Shown: positions 51,122-59,843 of the stretch, in pieces
How positions within the stretch are numbered: position 1 is the first letter of the stretch
Layout: each line of letters starts with the position of its first letter
Source of the DNA: Fodinibacter sp963730365
GTDB lineage: Bacteria > Actinomycetota > Actinomycetes > Actinomycetales > Dermatophilaceae
DNA: 64,000 bases
Direction: 5' to 3'
Assembly: GCA_963730365.1 (NCBI GenBank)
Contig: CAVSRM010000008.1
Span: forward strand, 248,001-312,000
The notes under the pieces: generated by a model
What the model saw: the letters and a program-made list of their open reading frames with translations, nothing else
Database searches by the model: none
Told to the model about the DNA's origin: nothing
Program-made: the position numbers and the translations under genes

Positions 51122-51907
51122 ATGACGACACGGGACCTCCTCGCGGCCTACGACGCCCAGCTCCGGACCGACCCGGAGACCCTGGGTGCGATCGACGTGG
51201 CGCGGCTGGGACCGCTGTGGCTGGTGACGTTCGGGGGTGGGCACGGGTTCGTCACCTACCGGGACCTCGAGGGCTGGGACGCCCCGGCAACCGCGCTCGG
51301 GGTGCGCGCGGCACTGGATCACTTCCGCGCGGACCCGGCGGTGGAGCAGGTCGAGTGGAAGACCCGCGCCCACGACGTGGTCGACGGACTCCACGACGCG
51401 CTCACGGCATCGGGGTTCGTCGCCGAGGAACCGGAGTCGATCATGGTGGGGGAGCTCAGCGGCCTGGTCTCCGACGTCACGCTCCCCGCCGGTGTGACGG
51501 TGCGGACGGTCGCCGACGAGGACGACGTCCGCGCGATGACCGCCATGCAGCAGATCGGCTTCGGCGACGATGTGTCGGCGCACATGGCCGATGCCCTGCT
51601 CGAGCGCCTGGCCCAGGGCGACGGGCTGCAGCTCTGGGTCGCCGAGTTCGACGGCATGATCGTCTCCGCGGGACGGCTGGAGCCCGTCGCGGGCACCGAC
51701 TTCGCCGGCATCTGGGGCGGGGTGACCCTGCCCGAGTGGCGCGGCCGCGGGATCTACCGGGCGCTCACGGCCGCGCGAGCCCGCTCGGCCATGGCCGTCG
51801 GCAAGACCCTGGCGCACAGCGACTCCACCGAGTACTCGCGGCCCATCCTCGAACGGTCCGGCCTGGTCAAGGTCTCGACCACGACCCCCTACCAGTGGCA
51901 CAGGTGA
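51122..51907 (+). CDS. GNAT-family acetyltransferase
   Basis: A 261-residue two-part GNAT protein. The C-terminal domain has G-V-T-L-P-E-W-R-G-R-G-I-Y-R-A-L-T, where R-G-R-G-I-Y binds acetyl-CoA pyrophosphate. The N-terminal domain (about 1-110) is less conserved and may be a degenerate second GNAT domain. Substrate unknown. Start ATG 51122; a GTG codon directly before it is in frame. Confidence 0.8.
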   Translation: MTTRDLLAAYDAQLRTDPETLGAIDVARLGPLWLVTFGGGHGFVTYRDLEGWDAPATALGVRAALDHFRADPAVEQVEWKTRAHDVVDGLHDALTASGFVAEEPESIMVGELSGLVSDVTLPAGVTVRTVADEDDVRAMTAMQQIGFGDDVSAHMADALLERLAQGDGLQLWVAEFDGMIVSAGRLEPVAGTDFAGIWGGVTLPEWRGRGIYRALTAARARSAMAVGKTLAHSDSTEYSRPILERSGLVKVSTTTPYQWHR

Positions 51908-51964
51908 GGAGCCGCCCGCCGGCGGGGCCGCGGGTCCCCCCGGGAGCATGTGGGAGGCCGCGGA

Positions 51965-51970
51965 TAGGGT
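51965..51970 (+). promoter_or_regulatory. -10 box of a leaderless xthA promoter
   Basis: TAGGGT is followed by seven bases and the GTG at 51978. A GTG at 51969 overlaps the box and is therefore unlikely to be the start. Confidence 0.55.
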
Positions 51971-51977
51971 GACGATC

Positions 51978-52763
51978 GTGCGCATCGCAACCTGGAACGT
52001 CAACTCCATCCGCTCCCGCATCGACCGCGTCGAGGCCTGGCTGGAACGCTCCGACGTCGACGTGCTGGCGATGCAGGAGACAAAGGCCAAGGACGAGCAG
52101 TTTCCCCACGAGCGGCTCCGGGCACTCGGCTACGAGGTCGCCCACCACGGGCTCAACCAGTGGAACGGCGTCGCGATCCTGTCCCGGATGGGTCTGGACG
52201 ACGTGCAGGTCGGCTTCGACGGCGACCCCGGGTGGGGGGACCCCCTCGCCCCCGAGGCCCGGTCGATCGGCGCGACGTGCGGCGGCATCCGGATGTGGTC
52301 GTTGTACGTGCCCAACGGCCGCGCCCTCGACGACCCGCACATGGCCTACAAGCTGCGCTGGCTGGCCGAGCTCAAGGACCGCGCGACGGACTGGGCAGCC
52401 GATGACACCCCGGTCGCCCTCTGCGGCGACTGGAACATCGCGCCCCGGGACGAGGACGTGTGGTCGATGGAGTACTACGAGGACAAGAGCCACGTGAGCC
52501 CACCCGAGCGTGCGGCGTTCAACGCCTTCCTCGACGCCGGGTTCGTCGACCTGGTCCGCCCGCACGCCCAGGGGCCGGGCACCTACACCTACTGGGACTA
52601 CCAGCGGCTCGCCTTCCCGAAGAAGCGGGGCATGCGCATCGACTTCGTCCTGGGGTCACCGGCGCTCGCCGACCGCGTCGCCGGCGCCGCGATCGACCGT
52701 GAGGAGCGCAAGGGAACCGGCGCCAGCGACCACGCGCCAGTCGTCGTCCAGCTGGAGGACTGA
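51978..52763 (+). CDS. xthA: Exodeoxyribonuclease III
   Basis: A 261-residue AP endonuclease/exonuclease of base excision repair. Metal and catalytic residues are Asn7 (W-N-V-N), Glu34 in Q-E-T-K, the G-D-W-N-I-A-P motif and the final S-D-H-A-P-V. All are intact. The GTG at 51978 fits the family N terminus and a leaderless transcript. The alpha/beta hydrolase gene follows six bases after the stop. Confidence 0.95.
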   Translation: MRIATWNVNSIRSRIDRVEAWLERSDVDVLAMQETKAKDEQFPHERLRALGYEVAHHGLNQWNGVAILSRMGLDDVQVGFDGDPGWGDPLAPEARSIGATCGGIRMWSLYVPNGRALDDPHMAYKLRWLAELKDRATDWAADDTPVALCGDWNIAPRDEDVWSMEYYEDKSHVSPPERAAFNAFLDAGFVDLVRPHAQGPGTYTYWDYQRLAFPKKRGMRIDFVLGSPALADRVAGAAIDREERKGTGASDHAPVVVQLED

Positions 52764-52769
52764 GCCGAG

Positions 52770-53654
52770 GTGACCTCGACCCAGGACACGTCGCGCTCGC
52801 CGCTGTCCGCACCGGTGAGCGTGAAGCATCGGGTGCGCACCCCGTCCGGAGACGTCCAGGCCGTCGAGTGGCCGGTCGCCGACGCGGCGCAGGACGCCCC
52901 GACCGTCGTGCTCGCGCACGGCTGGACGCTCAGCAGCGCGAGCTGGCACCCGGTGCTCGAGGCCGTCCTGCGCCGGCGGGCGGTCCGGGTCGTGGCCTTC
53001 GACCAACCCGGGCACGGCGGTTCCGCGCCCGTCGGGCGGGCGCCGACCGTCCACGAGCTCGGTGAGGTGCTGCACCGCGTCATCACCGCCGTCGCACCGG
53101 CCGGCCCGCTCGTGCTGGCCGGGCACTCGATGGGCGGGATGACCGTCATGGCGTATGCCGCGGAGCACGGCGACGACGTCCGCGACCGTGTCCGTGGGGT
53201 CGTGCTCGTCTCCACCGCCGCAGCGGTGGGGCGTCGGGCCCGAATTCCGATGGAGTCCCTCGCCATGGGCGCCAGTTCGCGGGCTCCACGCGTGGCGCTG
53301 GGACGCATGCTGCCCACCAGGGCCCAGACCCGCCTGCTCTACGGCAGCGGCGTCGAGGACGCGGTGGCGGCACCCGGGCTGCAGCTGATCCGGTCCACCC
53401 CGCTCCCGACCATCGGCCGGTGGTTCACCGCGCTGCAGAGCCACGACGAACGGGCTGCCCTCGCGCATCTCGACGGCGTGCCGACCCGCATCCTCGTCGG
53501 GGCCCAGGACCGGCTCACGCCGGTACGCCTCTCGCGGGAGCTCGATGCCGCGATCCACGCCTCGCGCCTCACCGTGCTCCCGGGAGCCGGGCACATGCTG
53601 ACGTACGAGGCTCCGGACCCGGTCGCGGACGCGATCGTCGACCTGCTCCCCTGA
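52770..53654 (+). CDS. Alpha/beta-fold hydrolase
   Basis: A 294-residue hydrolase. The nucleophile is Ser120 in G-H-S-M-G-G, the oxyanion-hole region is H-G-W-T (residues 50-53), and the later Asp (A-Q-D-R-L-T-P) and His (G-A-G-H-M-L) complete the triad. The first 20 residues are Ser/Thr-rich and probably disordered. The substrate is unknown; ester or epoxide hydrolysis are the usual options. It probably shares a transcript with xthA. Confidence 0.88.
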   Translation: MTSTQDTSRSPLSAPVSVKHRVRTPSGDVQAVEWPVADAAQDAPTVVLAHGWTLSSASWHPVLEAVLRRRAVRVVAFDQPGHGGSAPVGRAPTVHELGEVLHRVITAVAPAGPLVLAGHSMGGMTVMAYAAEHGDDVRDRVRGVVLVSTAAAVGRRARIPMESLAMGASSRAPRVALGRMLPTRAQTRLLYGSGVEDAVAAPGLQLIRSTPLPTIGRWFTALQSHDERAALAHLDGVPTRILVGAQDRLTPVRLSRELDAAIHASRLTVLPGAGHMLTYEAPDPVADAIVDLLP

Positions 53655-53685
53655 GCCGGGCGGCGGCTCCAGCGGGTGGCAGCCG

Positions 53686-54192
53686 TCAGCGTCCGAGGAT
53701 GCCGCTCGCGTAGGCCGCCTGACCGACATGCTGGGTGCAGTCGTTCACCACGCTGACGAGGCGCACGGCGAGGGTCACCGGCGGATCCCACCGCTCGTCG
53801 ACGACGGCATCCAGCACCGAGTCATCGACCCCCTCGAGCCACTGGGCGACGGCGTCCTGAACCGCGTCGTGATAGCCCCGAAGGAGGTCGGCATCCGCCT
53901 GGACCCGGAGCACGTCCTCCCACGACTGCCCGAACCCGTGCGCCTCGGGCGGGAAGGGCAGCGCGAAGCGATCGGCCCAGCCCTGCGCGACCCAGACCTG
54001 CTCGTGGCCGAGCGCCCCGGCGACGTGGTCGTCGAGCACCCGGCTCAGGTGCCACACGAGCCAGGAGATCGGGTTGGCACCAGGTGCCGGGGGTGTGCCC
54101 AGGTCGGCCTCCGGCGTGTCGTCGAGCACCGTGTGCACCGACTCACGCACCCGGGCCAAGGAGTCGAGAAGGATGTCGTAGGTGCTCGCCAT
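53686..54192 (-). CDS. DinB-like (mycothiol-dependent) four-helix protein
   Basis: A 168-residue protein of the DinB/DUF664 fold. It has N-P-I-S-W-L-V-W-H-L-S-R-V-L-D-D-H near residues 40-56 and N-D-C-T-Q-H-V-G-Q-A-A-Y near the C terminus; the histidines of these segments bind the metal. Actinobacterial members often use mycothiol. The start at 54192 overlaps the end of the exporter gene by 50 bp, so the two are translationally linked. Confidence 0.82.
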   Translation of the reverse strand: MASTYDILLDSLARVRESVHTVLDDTPEADLGTPPAPGANPISWLVWHLSRVLDDHVAGALGHEQVWVAQGWADRFALPFPPEAHGFGQSWEDVLRVQADADLLRGYHDAVQDAVAQWLEGVDDSVLDAVVDERWDPPVTLAVRLVSVVNDCTQHVGQAAYASGILGR

Positions 54193-55831
54193 GGTCCCGA
54201 CGGTACTCCCGGCGCCGCACCCCGAGCGCGAGGGCGCACAGCGCTCCGAGGCCGGCCGCGAGTGCCGCCCCCCGGAAGACGCTGGACACCTGGGTGACGG
54301 CCGCGTCACGCAGCGCCTCGACGTCGGTGGGGTCGGGCAGTGCTGCGACGGCCCCGTAGTACTGGTGCAGGCCGATCGCGGTGAGCAGCGCCAGACCGAC
54401 GACCATGCCAACCATCCGCGCCACCACGACCAGCGCGGATGCCGTGCCGGCGGTGTCCGCACCTGCCTGGGCCAACGCGGCGTTGTTCACCGGAGCCAGC
54501 GCCAGTCCCACCCCGAGCCCGGTGAGCGCGAGCACGACCGTCGCGGAGAGCTCTTCGAGGGACCCCCGCTCCCAGGTCGTCATGACGGCCAGCCCGGCGG
54601 CGGTCAACCCGAGGCCGACGGCAGCAGCGGCCCCGTCCTCGACCCAGCGCAGCACCCATCCCCCGATGAGAGCGCCGACCGGCACCGCCAGCAGGAAGCG
54701 CACGAGCACCAGGGCGGCCTCGGTCTCCGAGGCCGATGAGACCAGCCTGGCGAGGAGGGGAACGTCGACGATGACCGCGACCAGCGCGACCCCGACCAGG
54801 GCCGAGACGGCGAGGGCCCACCAGAGCCTGCCGCGGACCAGCCCACGAGGCACCAACGGATGCGTGGACCGGCGGTGGTGCACGGCATACGCCACGACGA
54901 GCACGAGCGCGATCGGGAGGAGGGCCCACCCGAGGGGGCCCACGACCTCGGACTCGGGGTCCGCCACGGCGAAGGTGAGCACGACGCAGCCCAGGGCCCC
55001 TCCCACGAGCACCGCACCGATCAGGTCTGCCTGGCGCAGCACCGGCCGGGCACCGTGCAGCAGCACCACGCACAGCGCGATGACGAGGGCGCCTGCGATG
55101 AGCCCGATCGGCGTGGCGAGTCGGGACGTGGCGGCGCCGAAGGGGGCGAACGGCGCTCCCAGGCTGACGCTCGTGGTGAGCGAGTCGGGGGCGGCGAGCG
55201 AGAGCCCCGTGGTGCCTGCGGCCAGCACCCCGAGCACGACCACCCTCGCCCGGACCCGAGGGAGCGACCCACCGCCGGTGGCGACCACGGCAACGGCGAG
55301 CACCACCCCGGCACCCGCGTTGAGCCAGAAGATCGCGCGCCAGTCGGCGACGGTGAGCACCAGCGCGCCCAGCACCGGCCCGAGCACGGACCCGAGCTCC
55401 TGCACCGCTCCCACGATCCCGAGCGGGACACCACGACGGTCCGGCGGCCACAGCTGGGCCACGATGGCGAGGGTGGCGGGGACGAGGCCGCCCCCGCCGA
55501 TGCCCTGCACGACCCGGCCTGCGACGAGCACGGACAGGTCGACCGCGAGCGCGGTGACCGCCGACCCGGCCACGAAGACGGCCAGGCACCCGAGCAGCAC
55601 CCGTTGCCGGTCCACGAGGTCCGCGAGGCGGCCGATGAGCGGAAGGACCGCCACGTAGCCGAGGAGGAACCCGGAGATGATGGGAGTCGCGCGCTGTAGC
55701 GCGTCGATCCCGACGCCAACCCCACGCATCATGTCCGTGAGGGCGAGCACGACGACGTACGTGTCCGCCGCCGCGAGCGCGACCGCTAGCGAGGCGGTGG
55801 CCAGCAGCGCCCTAGGGGCGGGTGATCTCAA
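54143..55831 (-). CDS. MFS exporter, P55 (DHA2) type
   Basis: A 562-residue transporter of the DHA2 group, with about 14 membrane helices. It carries G-R-L-A-D-L-V-D-R-Q-R (loop 2-3 motif) and G-R-V-V-Q-G-I-G-G-G-G-L-V-P-A-T (helix 4-5 motif). The lprG-like gene is directly upstream and overlaps it, which is the layout of the mycobacterial lprG-Rv1410c (P55) operon that exports triacylated lipids and affects drug tolerance. The start codon is TTG at 55831. Confidence 0.85.
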   Translation of the reverse strand: MRSPAPRALLATASLAVALAAADTYVVVLALTDMMRGVGVGIDALQRATPIISGFLLGYVAVLPLIGRLADLVDRQRVLLGCLAVFVAGSAVTALAVDLSVLVAGRVVQGIGGGGLVPATLAIVAQLWPPDRRGVPLGIVGAVQELGSVLGPVLGALVLTVADWRAIFWLNAGAGVVLAVAVVATGGGSLPRVRARVVVLGVLAAGTTGLSLAAPDSLTTSVSLGAPFAPFGAATSRLATPIGLIAGALVIALCVVLLHGARPVLRQADLIGAVLVGGALGCVVLTFAVADPESEVVGPLGWALLPIALVLVVAYAVHHRRSTHPLVPRGLVRGRLWWALAVSALVGVALVAVIVDVPLLARLVSSASETEAALVLVRFLLAVPVGALIGGWVLRWVEDGAAAAVGLGLTAAGLAVMTTWERGSLEELSATVVLALTGLGVGLALAPVNNAALAQAGADTAGTASALVVVARMVGMVVGLALLTAIGLHQYYGAVAALPDPTDVEALRDAAVTQVSSVFRGAALAAGLGALCALALGVRRREYRRDHGEHLRHPSRLLGPGA

Positions 55832-56513
55832 CGGGCTTCCCGTAGTCCTTCAGGGTCAGCGAGTAGGTGGCCTGCGTGTCCGGGAAGAATGGCCCGACGA
55901 TGCTGGCCGTGCGCAGCTCGTCCCCCTCGGTCAGCCCGTAGCTGACGGAGTAGTCACCCGAGCCGTCGCCGAGGTGGAAGAGGGTCTCCACCTGGTCGCC
56001 GGGCAGACCACCGTCGATCCGGGTCAGCACCTCAGAGCCCGAGCGCACCTGCCCGGCATCCGTCGGGTCCGTCGTGGCGGTCAGCAGCGACGAGATGCCA
56101 CCGCTCGGGTCGAAGAACAGCGCGGGGTTGGGGGCGTTGATGGTGTCGAGGTCGGTCTCCACGAAGTCCGGGGTGAAGAACTTGATCCAGGCGGTCTCAC
56201 CGATGGCGATCGTCTCGATGGTGCCGGCGACTCCCTGGATGCTGCCGGTGATGGTTCCCTCGAACTCCGGCTCGGTCTCGCTGATGACACCCGAACCCTT
56301 GGCGGCGGTGACGCCGTTCTCGCGAAGCGGGACATCGCTGCTGGTGAGGTCGAGCGCGACGGTGCCGGCCCCATCGAGGACCGTCTTCGCCGCCGCGAGC
56401 TGGTCGGCGGCGCTGCGGGGCGCCGGGGCGTCGGGCTCCGGGTCGCCCCCGGAGCAGCCGGCCACGAGCAGCATGGCGCCGACGGTGGCGAGGAGGAGAT
56501 GGCGGGCGCGCAT
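55812..56513 (-). CDS. lprG: LprG/LppX-family lipoprotein
   Basis: A 233-residue lipoprotein with lipobox L-V-A-G-C (Cys20) and the LppX/LprA-F-G domain (residues about 38-230). These proteins hold triacylated lipids in a large hydrophobic pocket and hand them to the cell envelope. The stop codon overlaps the start of the P55-like exporter by about 20 bases, which supports a shared function. The upstream gap holds tandem palindromes. Confidence 0.88.
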   Translation of the reverse strand: MRARHLLLATVGAMLLVAGCSGGDPEPDAPAPRSAADQLAAAKTVLDGAGTVALDLTSSDVPLRENGVTAAKGSGVISETEPEFEGTITGSIQGVAGTIETIAIGETAWIKFFTPDFVETDLDTINAPNPALFFDPSGGISSLLTATTDPTDAGQVRSGSEVLTRIDGGLPGDQVETLFHLGDGSGDYSVSYGLTEGDELRTASIVGPFFPDTQATYSLTLKDYGKPVEITRP

Positions 56514-56555
56514 GGCGACACCCTACGGCTCGCGCTTCCCCCGCCCGCCCCCCTC

Positions 56556-56645
56556 CACGAACCTCTGCTAGCAGAAGGTGGTGCTCGAACCACAAGTTGG
56601 GACATGTGGTTCAGGCACGAACCTCTGCTAGCAGAGGTTCGTGCC
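56556..56645. repeat. Tandem palindromes between clpB and lprG, 60-bp spacing
   Basis: CACGAACCTCTGCTAGCAGA occurs at 56556-56575 and again exactly 60 bp later at 56616-56635. The second copy is the core of a 32-bp perfect palindrome (56614-56645); the first copy is an imperfect palindrome. Between them GAACCACA (56587-56594) pairs with TGTGGTTC (56605-56612). Three hairpins therefore stand in series in the 145-bp gap. Confidence 0.9.
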
Positions 56646-56658
56646 CGACTGGGGGGTC

Positions 56659-59211
56659 TCAGCGGAGGATGAGTCCGCCGTCGCCGGCGTCGACGGTCAC
56701 GGTGTCGCCGTCGCGCACCGCCCCGGAGAGGAGCGCTGTCGCCAGCCGGTCGCCGATCTCGCGCTGCACCAGTCTGCGCAGCGGCCGGGCTCCGTAGGCC
56801 GGGTCGTACCCCTGGGTGGCGAGCCAGGCCTTGGCCGGCTCGGACACCTCGAGGGAGATCCGGCGCTCGTGCAGGCGGGCGGCGAGCTCACGAACCTGGA
56901 TCTCGACGATCCGGGCGAGTTCGTCGGTGCTCAGCGGGTCGAAGACGACCACCTCGTCGAGGCGGTTGAGGAACTCCGGCTTGAATGCCGTGCGCACGGC
57001 CGCCATCACCGCGTCCTTCCGGGCGTCGGGGTCGAGCATCGGGTCGATGAGGAACTGCGACCCGAGGTTCGACGTCATGACGAGGATGACGTTGCGGAAG
57101 TCCACCGTGCGCCCCTGACCGTCGGTGAGCCGGCCGTCGTCGAGCACCTGCAGGAGGATGTCGAACGTCTCGGGGTGGGCCTTCTCGACCTCGTCGAGCA
57201 ACACGACCGAGTAGGGGCGGCGGCGCACGGCCTCGGTGAGCTGCCCACCCTCCTCGTAGCCTACGTACCCGGGTGGTGCCCCGATGAGGCGCGCGACCGC
57301 ATGGCGCTCGGAGTACTCCGACATGTCGAGGCGAACCATCGCCCGCTCGTCGTCGAAGAGGAAGTCCGCCAACGACTTCGCGAGCTCGGTCTTGCCCACC
57401 CCGGTGGGCCCGAGGAAGAGGAAGGACCCGGTCGGCCGGTCCGGGTCGGCGACGCCGGCCCGCGCGCGGCGCACGGCATCGGAGACCGCACGGACGGCCT
57501 CACCCTGGCCCACCAGCCGGGCGCCGATGATCGACTCCATCGACAGCAGCTTCTCGGTCTCACCCTGGAGCAGCCGGCCCGCGGGGATGCCGGTCCACGC
57601 CGAGATCACCTCGGCGATGTCGTCCGCGCCGACACGCTCCTTGACCATGAGGTCGGCCGTGTCGATCTCGGACTCGGCCTGCTGCGCAGCCTCCACCTCC
57701 CGCTCGAGAGAGGGAATCTCGCCGTACAGCACCCTCGAGGCGGCCTCGTAGTCCCCGTCACGCTGCATCCGCTCGGCCTGGGTGCGCAGGTCGTCGAGAC
57801 GCGCCTTGAGGTCACCGACCCTGTTCAGCCCCGACTTCTCGGACTCCCACCGAGCGGTGAGCGTCGCGAGCTCCTCGGCCCGGTCGGCGAGGTCGGCGCG
57901 TAGGCGCTCGAGGCGCTCGGCCGAGGCCTCGTCGGTCTCCTTGGCCAGGTGCAGCTCCTCCATCCGGAGCCGGTCGACGGCGCGGCGGAGCACGTCGATC
58001 TCGACGGGACTCGAGTCGATCTCCATCCGCAACCTCGAGGCGGCCTCGTCGACGAGGTCGATCGCCTTGTCGGGCAGCTGCCGACCGGTGATGTAGCGGT
58101 CGGACAGGCTCGCGGCGGCGACGAGGGCAGAGTCCTCGATCTCCACCTTGTGGTGCGCCTCGTAGCGTTCCTTGAGCCCCCGGAGGATGGCGATCGTGTC
58201 CTCGACGGAGGGCTCCCCCACGAAGACCTGCTGGAACCGGCGCTCCAACGCGGCGTCCTTCTCGATGTGCTCACGGAACTCGTCGAGCGTGGTGGCCCCG
58301 ACGAGCCGCAGCTCACCGCGGGCGAGCATCGGCTTGAGCATGTTGCCGGCATCCATCGCCGACTCGCCCGTGGCCCCCGCACCCACGACGGTGTGCAGCT
58401 CGTCGATGAAGGTGACGACCTCGCCGCCGGAGTCCTTGATCTCCTCCAGGACTGCCTTGAGGCGCTCCTCGAACTCGCCGCGGTACTTGGCACCAGCCAC
58501 CATGGCACCGAGGTCCAGACTGATCAGCCGCTTCCCGCGCAGGGACTCCGGGACGTCGCCGTCGACGATGCGCTGCGCGAGCCCCTCGACGACGGCGGTC
58601 TTCCCGACTCCGGGGTCGCCGATGAGCACCGGGTTGTTCTTCGTGCGGCGCGACAGCACCTGGATGACGCGGCGGATCTCGCTGTCCCGACCGATGACCG
58701 GGTCGAGGCGACCCTCGCGAGCCGCCTGGGTGAGGTCGGTGCCGTACTTCGCCAACGCCTCACCCGCGGGCTCCTGGCTCTCGCTGGACACCGTGGCACC
58801 CCCGCGAAGCTCCTCGAGGCGTGCCTCCAGCAGGCGAGAGTCGCCCTGCACGGAGCCCTTCTCCAGGAGGGCGAGCACCAGCAGGTCCGTCGCGAGGTAG
58901 GTGTCCCCCCGGGCGGACATCAGGGTCGAGGCATGCTGGAGCACGGCCAGGGCGGCCTGTCCGAGGGTGGGGGTGGCCACCGTCGCGCCCGTGCTTCGCG
59001 GCATCCCGGCGAGGGTGGACGACGCCGTCTCGGCGACGGCCGCGGCAGAGGTGCCGGCCGCCTCGAGGAGGGCCGGTGTCGTGGTGTCGGGCTGCTCGGC
59101 GAGGGCGAGGGCGAGGTGGGCCGGGGTGATCTCTGCGTGGCCGGCGCCCTGGGCTGCTCGTTGGGCGATCGCCAGCGCCTCGGCGACCTTGGTCGTGGGC
59201 TTCAGCTCCAT
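56659..59211 (-). CDS. clpB: ATP-dependent disaggregase ClpB
   Basis: An 850-residue AAA+ chaperone that works with DnaK to rescue aggregated proteins. An N domain (1-140) precedes ATPase domain 1 with Walker A G-D-P-G-V-G-K-T (198-205), the coiled-coil middle domain (about 390-510), and ATPase domain 2 with Walker A G-P-T-G-V-G-K-T and G-Y-V-G-Y-E-E-G-G. All catalytic motifs are present. A HAIR operator lies 52-74 bp upstream, so HspR should repress it until heat shock. Confidence 0.96.
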   Translation of the reverse strand: MELKPTTKVAEALAIAQRAAQGAGHAEITPAHLALALAEQPDTTTPALLEAAGTSAAAVAETASSTLAGMPRSTGATVATPTLGQAALAVLQHASTLMSARGDTYLATDLLVLALLEKGSVQGDSRLLEARLEELRGGATVSSESQEPAGEALAKYGTDLTQAAREGRLDPVIGRDSEIRRVIQVLSRRTKNNPVLIGDPGVGKTAVVEGLAQRIVDGDVPESLRGKRLISLDLGAMVAGAKYRGEFEERLKAVLEEIKDSGGEVVTFIDELHTVVGAGATGESAMDAGNMLKPMLARGELRLVGATTLDEFREHIEKDAALERRFQQVFVGEPSVEDTIAILRGLKERYEAHHKVEIEDSALVAAASLSDRYITGRQLPDKAIDLVDEAASRLRMEIDSSPVEIDVLRRAVDRLRMEELHLAKETDEASAERLERLRADLADRAEELATLTARWESEKSGLNRVGDLKARLDDLRTQAERMQRDGDYEAASRVLYGEIPSLEREVEAAQQAESEIDTADLMVKERVGADDIAEVISAWTGIPAGRLLQGETEKLLSMESIIGARLVGQGEAVRAVSDAVRRARAGVADPDRPTGSFLFLGPTGVGKTELAKSLADFLFDDERAMVRLDMSEYSERHAVARLIGAPPGYVGYEEGGQLTEAVRRRPYSVVLLDEVEKAHPETFDILLQVLDDGRLTDGQGRTVDFRNVILVMTSNLGSQFLIDPMLDPDARKDAVMAAVRTAFKPEFLNRLDEVVVFDPLSTDELARIVEIQVRELAARLHERRISLEVSEPAKAWLATQGYDPAYGARPLRRLVQREIGDRLATALLSGAVRDGDTVTVDAGDGGLILR

Positions 59212-59262
59212 GGATGCTCCTGCTCGGGGGTGTCTGTGGCCTCACAGGTGGAACCCGTGCAA

Positions 59263-59285
59263 AGTTGAGTCTATTCCACTCAACT
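59263..59285. promoter_or_regulatory. HAIR (HspR-associated inverted repeat) upstream of clpB
   Basis: AGTTGAGT (59263-59270), seven bases, ACTCAACT (59278-59285). The HspR consensus is CTTGAGT-N7-ACTCAAG; spacing and core are exact and one base differs symmetrically in each arm. It overlaps the last codon and stop of gntK on the minus strand. No hspR or dnaK gene is in the window. Confidence 0.85.
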
Positions 59286-59843
59286 CTTGAGCGTGGCCAC
59301 CCCGGTCCTCAACCACGCGACGGCCTGCTCCACGAGCAGGTCCGGGGGTTCGCGCAGGTCGAGCACGACACCATCCTCATCGGGCTGCAGCGGCTCGAGC
59401 GTCGCGTACTGCGAGCGCAGCAGCGACGTGGGCATGAAGTGGCCCTCGCGTGATCGCATCCTCTCCTCGACCACCTCCATCGGCCCGGCGAGGTGGACCA
59501 GGGCGAGGGACGGCGGCCCGGACCGCAGCAGGTCGCGATAGCTGCGGCGCAGTGCTGAGCACGCCATGACCGTCGACTGGCCGAGGTCGGCCTGCGAGGC
59601 CATCCACGCCGAGAGGTCACTGAGCCAGGGCCAGCGGTCATTGTCAATGAGCGGGGTGCCCGCCGCCATCTTGGCGACGTTGGCCTCGGGGTGAAAGCGA
59701 TCCGCCTCGGCGAAGGGCAGGTCCATCGCCTCGGCGATCCCCTTCGCGATGGTCGACTTCCCGCACCCGCTGACCCCCATGACGACGACGTGCCGTGTGG
59801 GAGAGAGGTCCTCGCTGCGCTGCACCGGTTTCGCCCCGTTCAC
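59280..59843 (-). CDS. gntK: Gluconokinase
   Basis: A 187-residue kinase that makes 6-phosphogluconate. The P-loop is G-V-S-G-C-G-K-S (residues 23-30); further family features are A-D-R-F-H-P-E-A-N-V-A-K-M, A-C-S-A-L-R-R-S-Y-R-D and G-H-F-M-P-T-S-L-L-R-S-Q. It overlaps gntP by four bases. Its end overlaps the clpB operator. Confidence 0.95.
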   Translation of the reverse strand: MNGAKPVQRSEDLSPTRHVVVMGVSGCGKSTIAKGIAEAMDLPFAEADRFHPEANVAKMAAGTPLIDNDRWPWLSDLSAWMASQADLGQSTVMACSALRRSYRDLLRSGPPSLALVHLAGPMEVVEERMRSREGHFMPTSLLRSQYATLEPLQPDEDGVVLDLREPPDLLVEQAVAWLRTGVATLKS

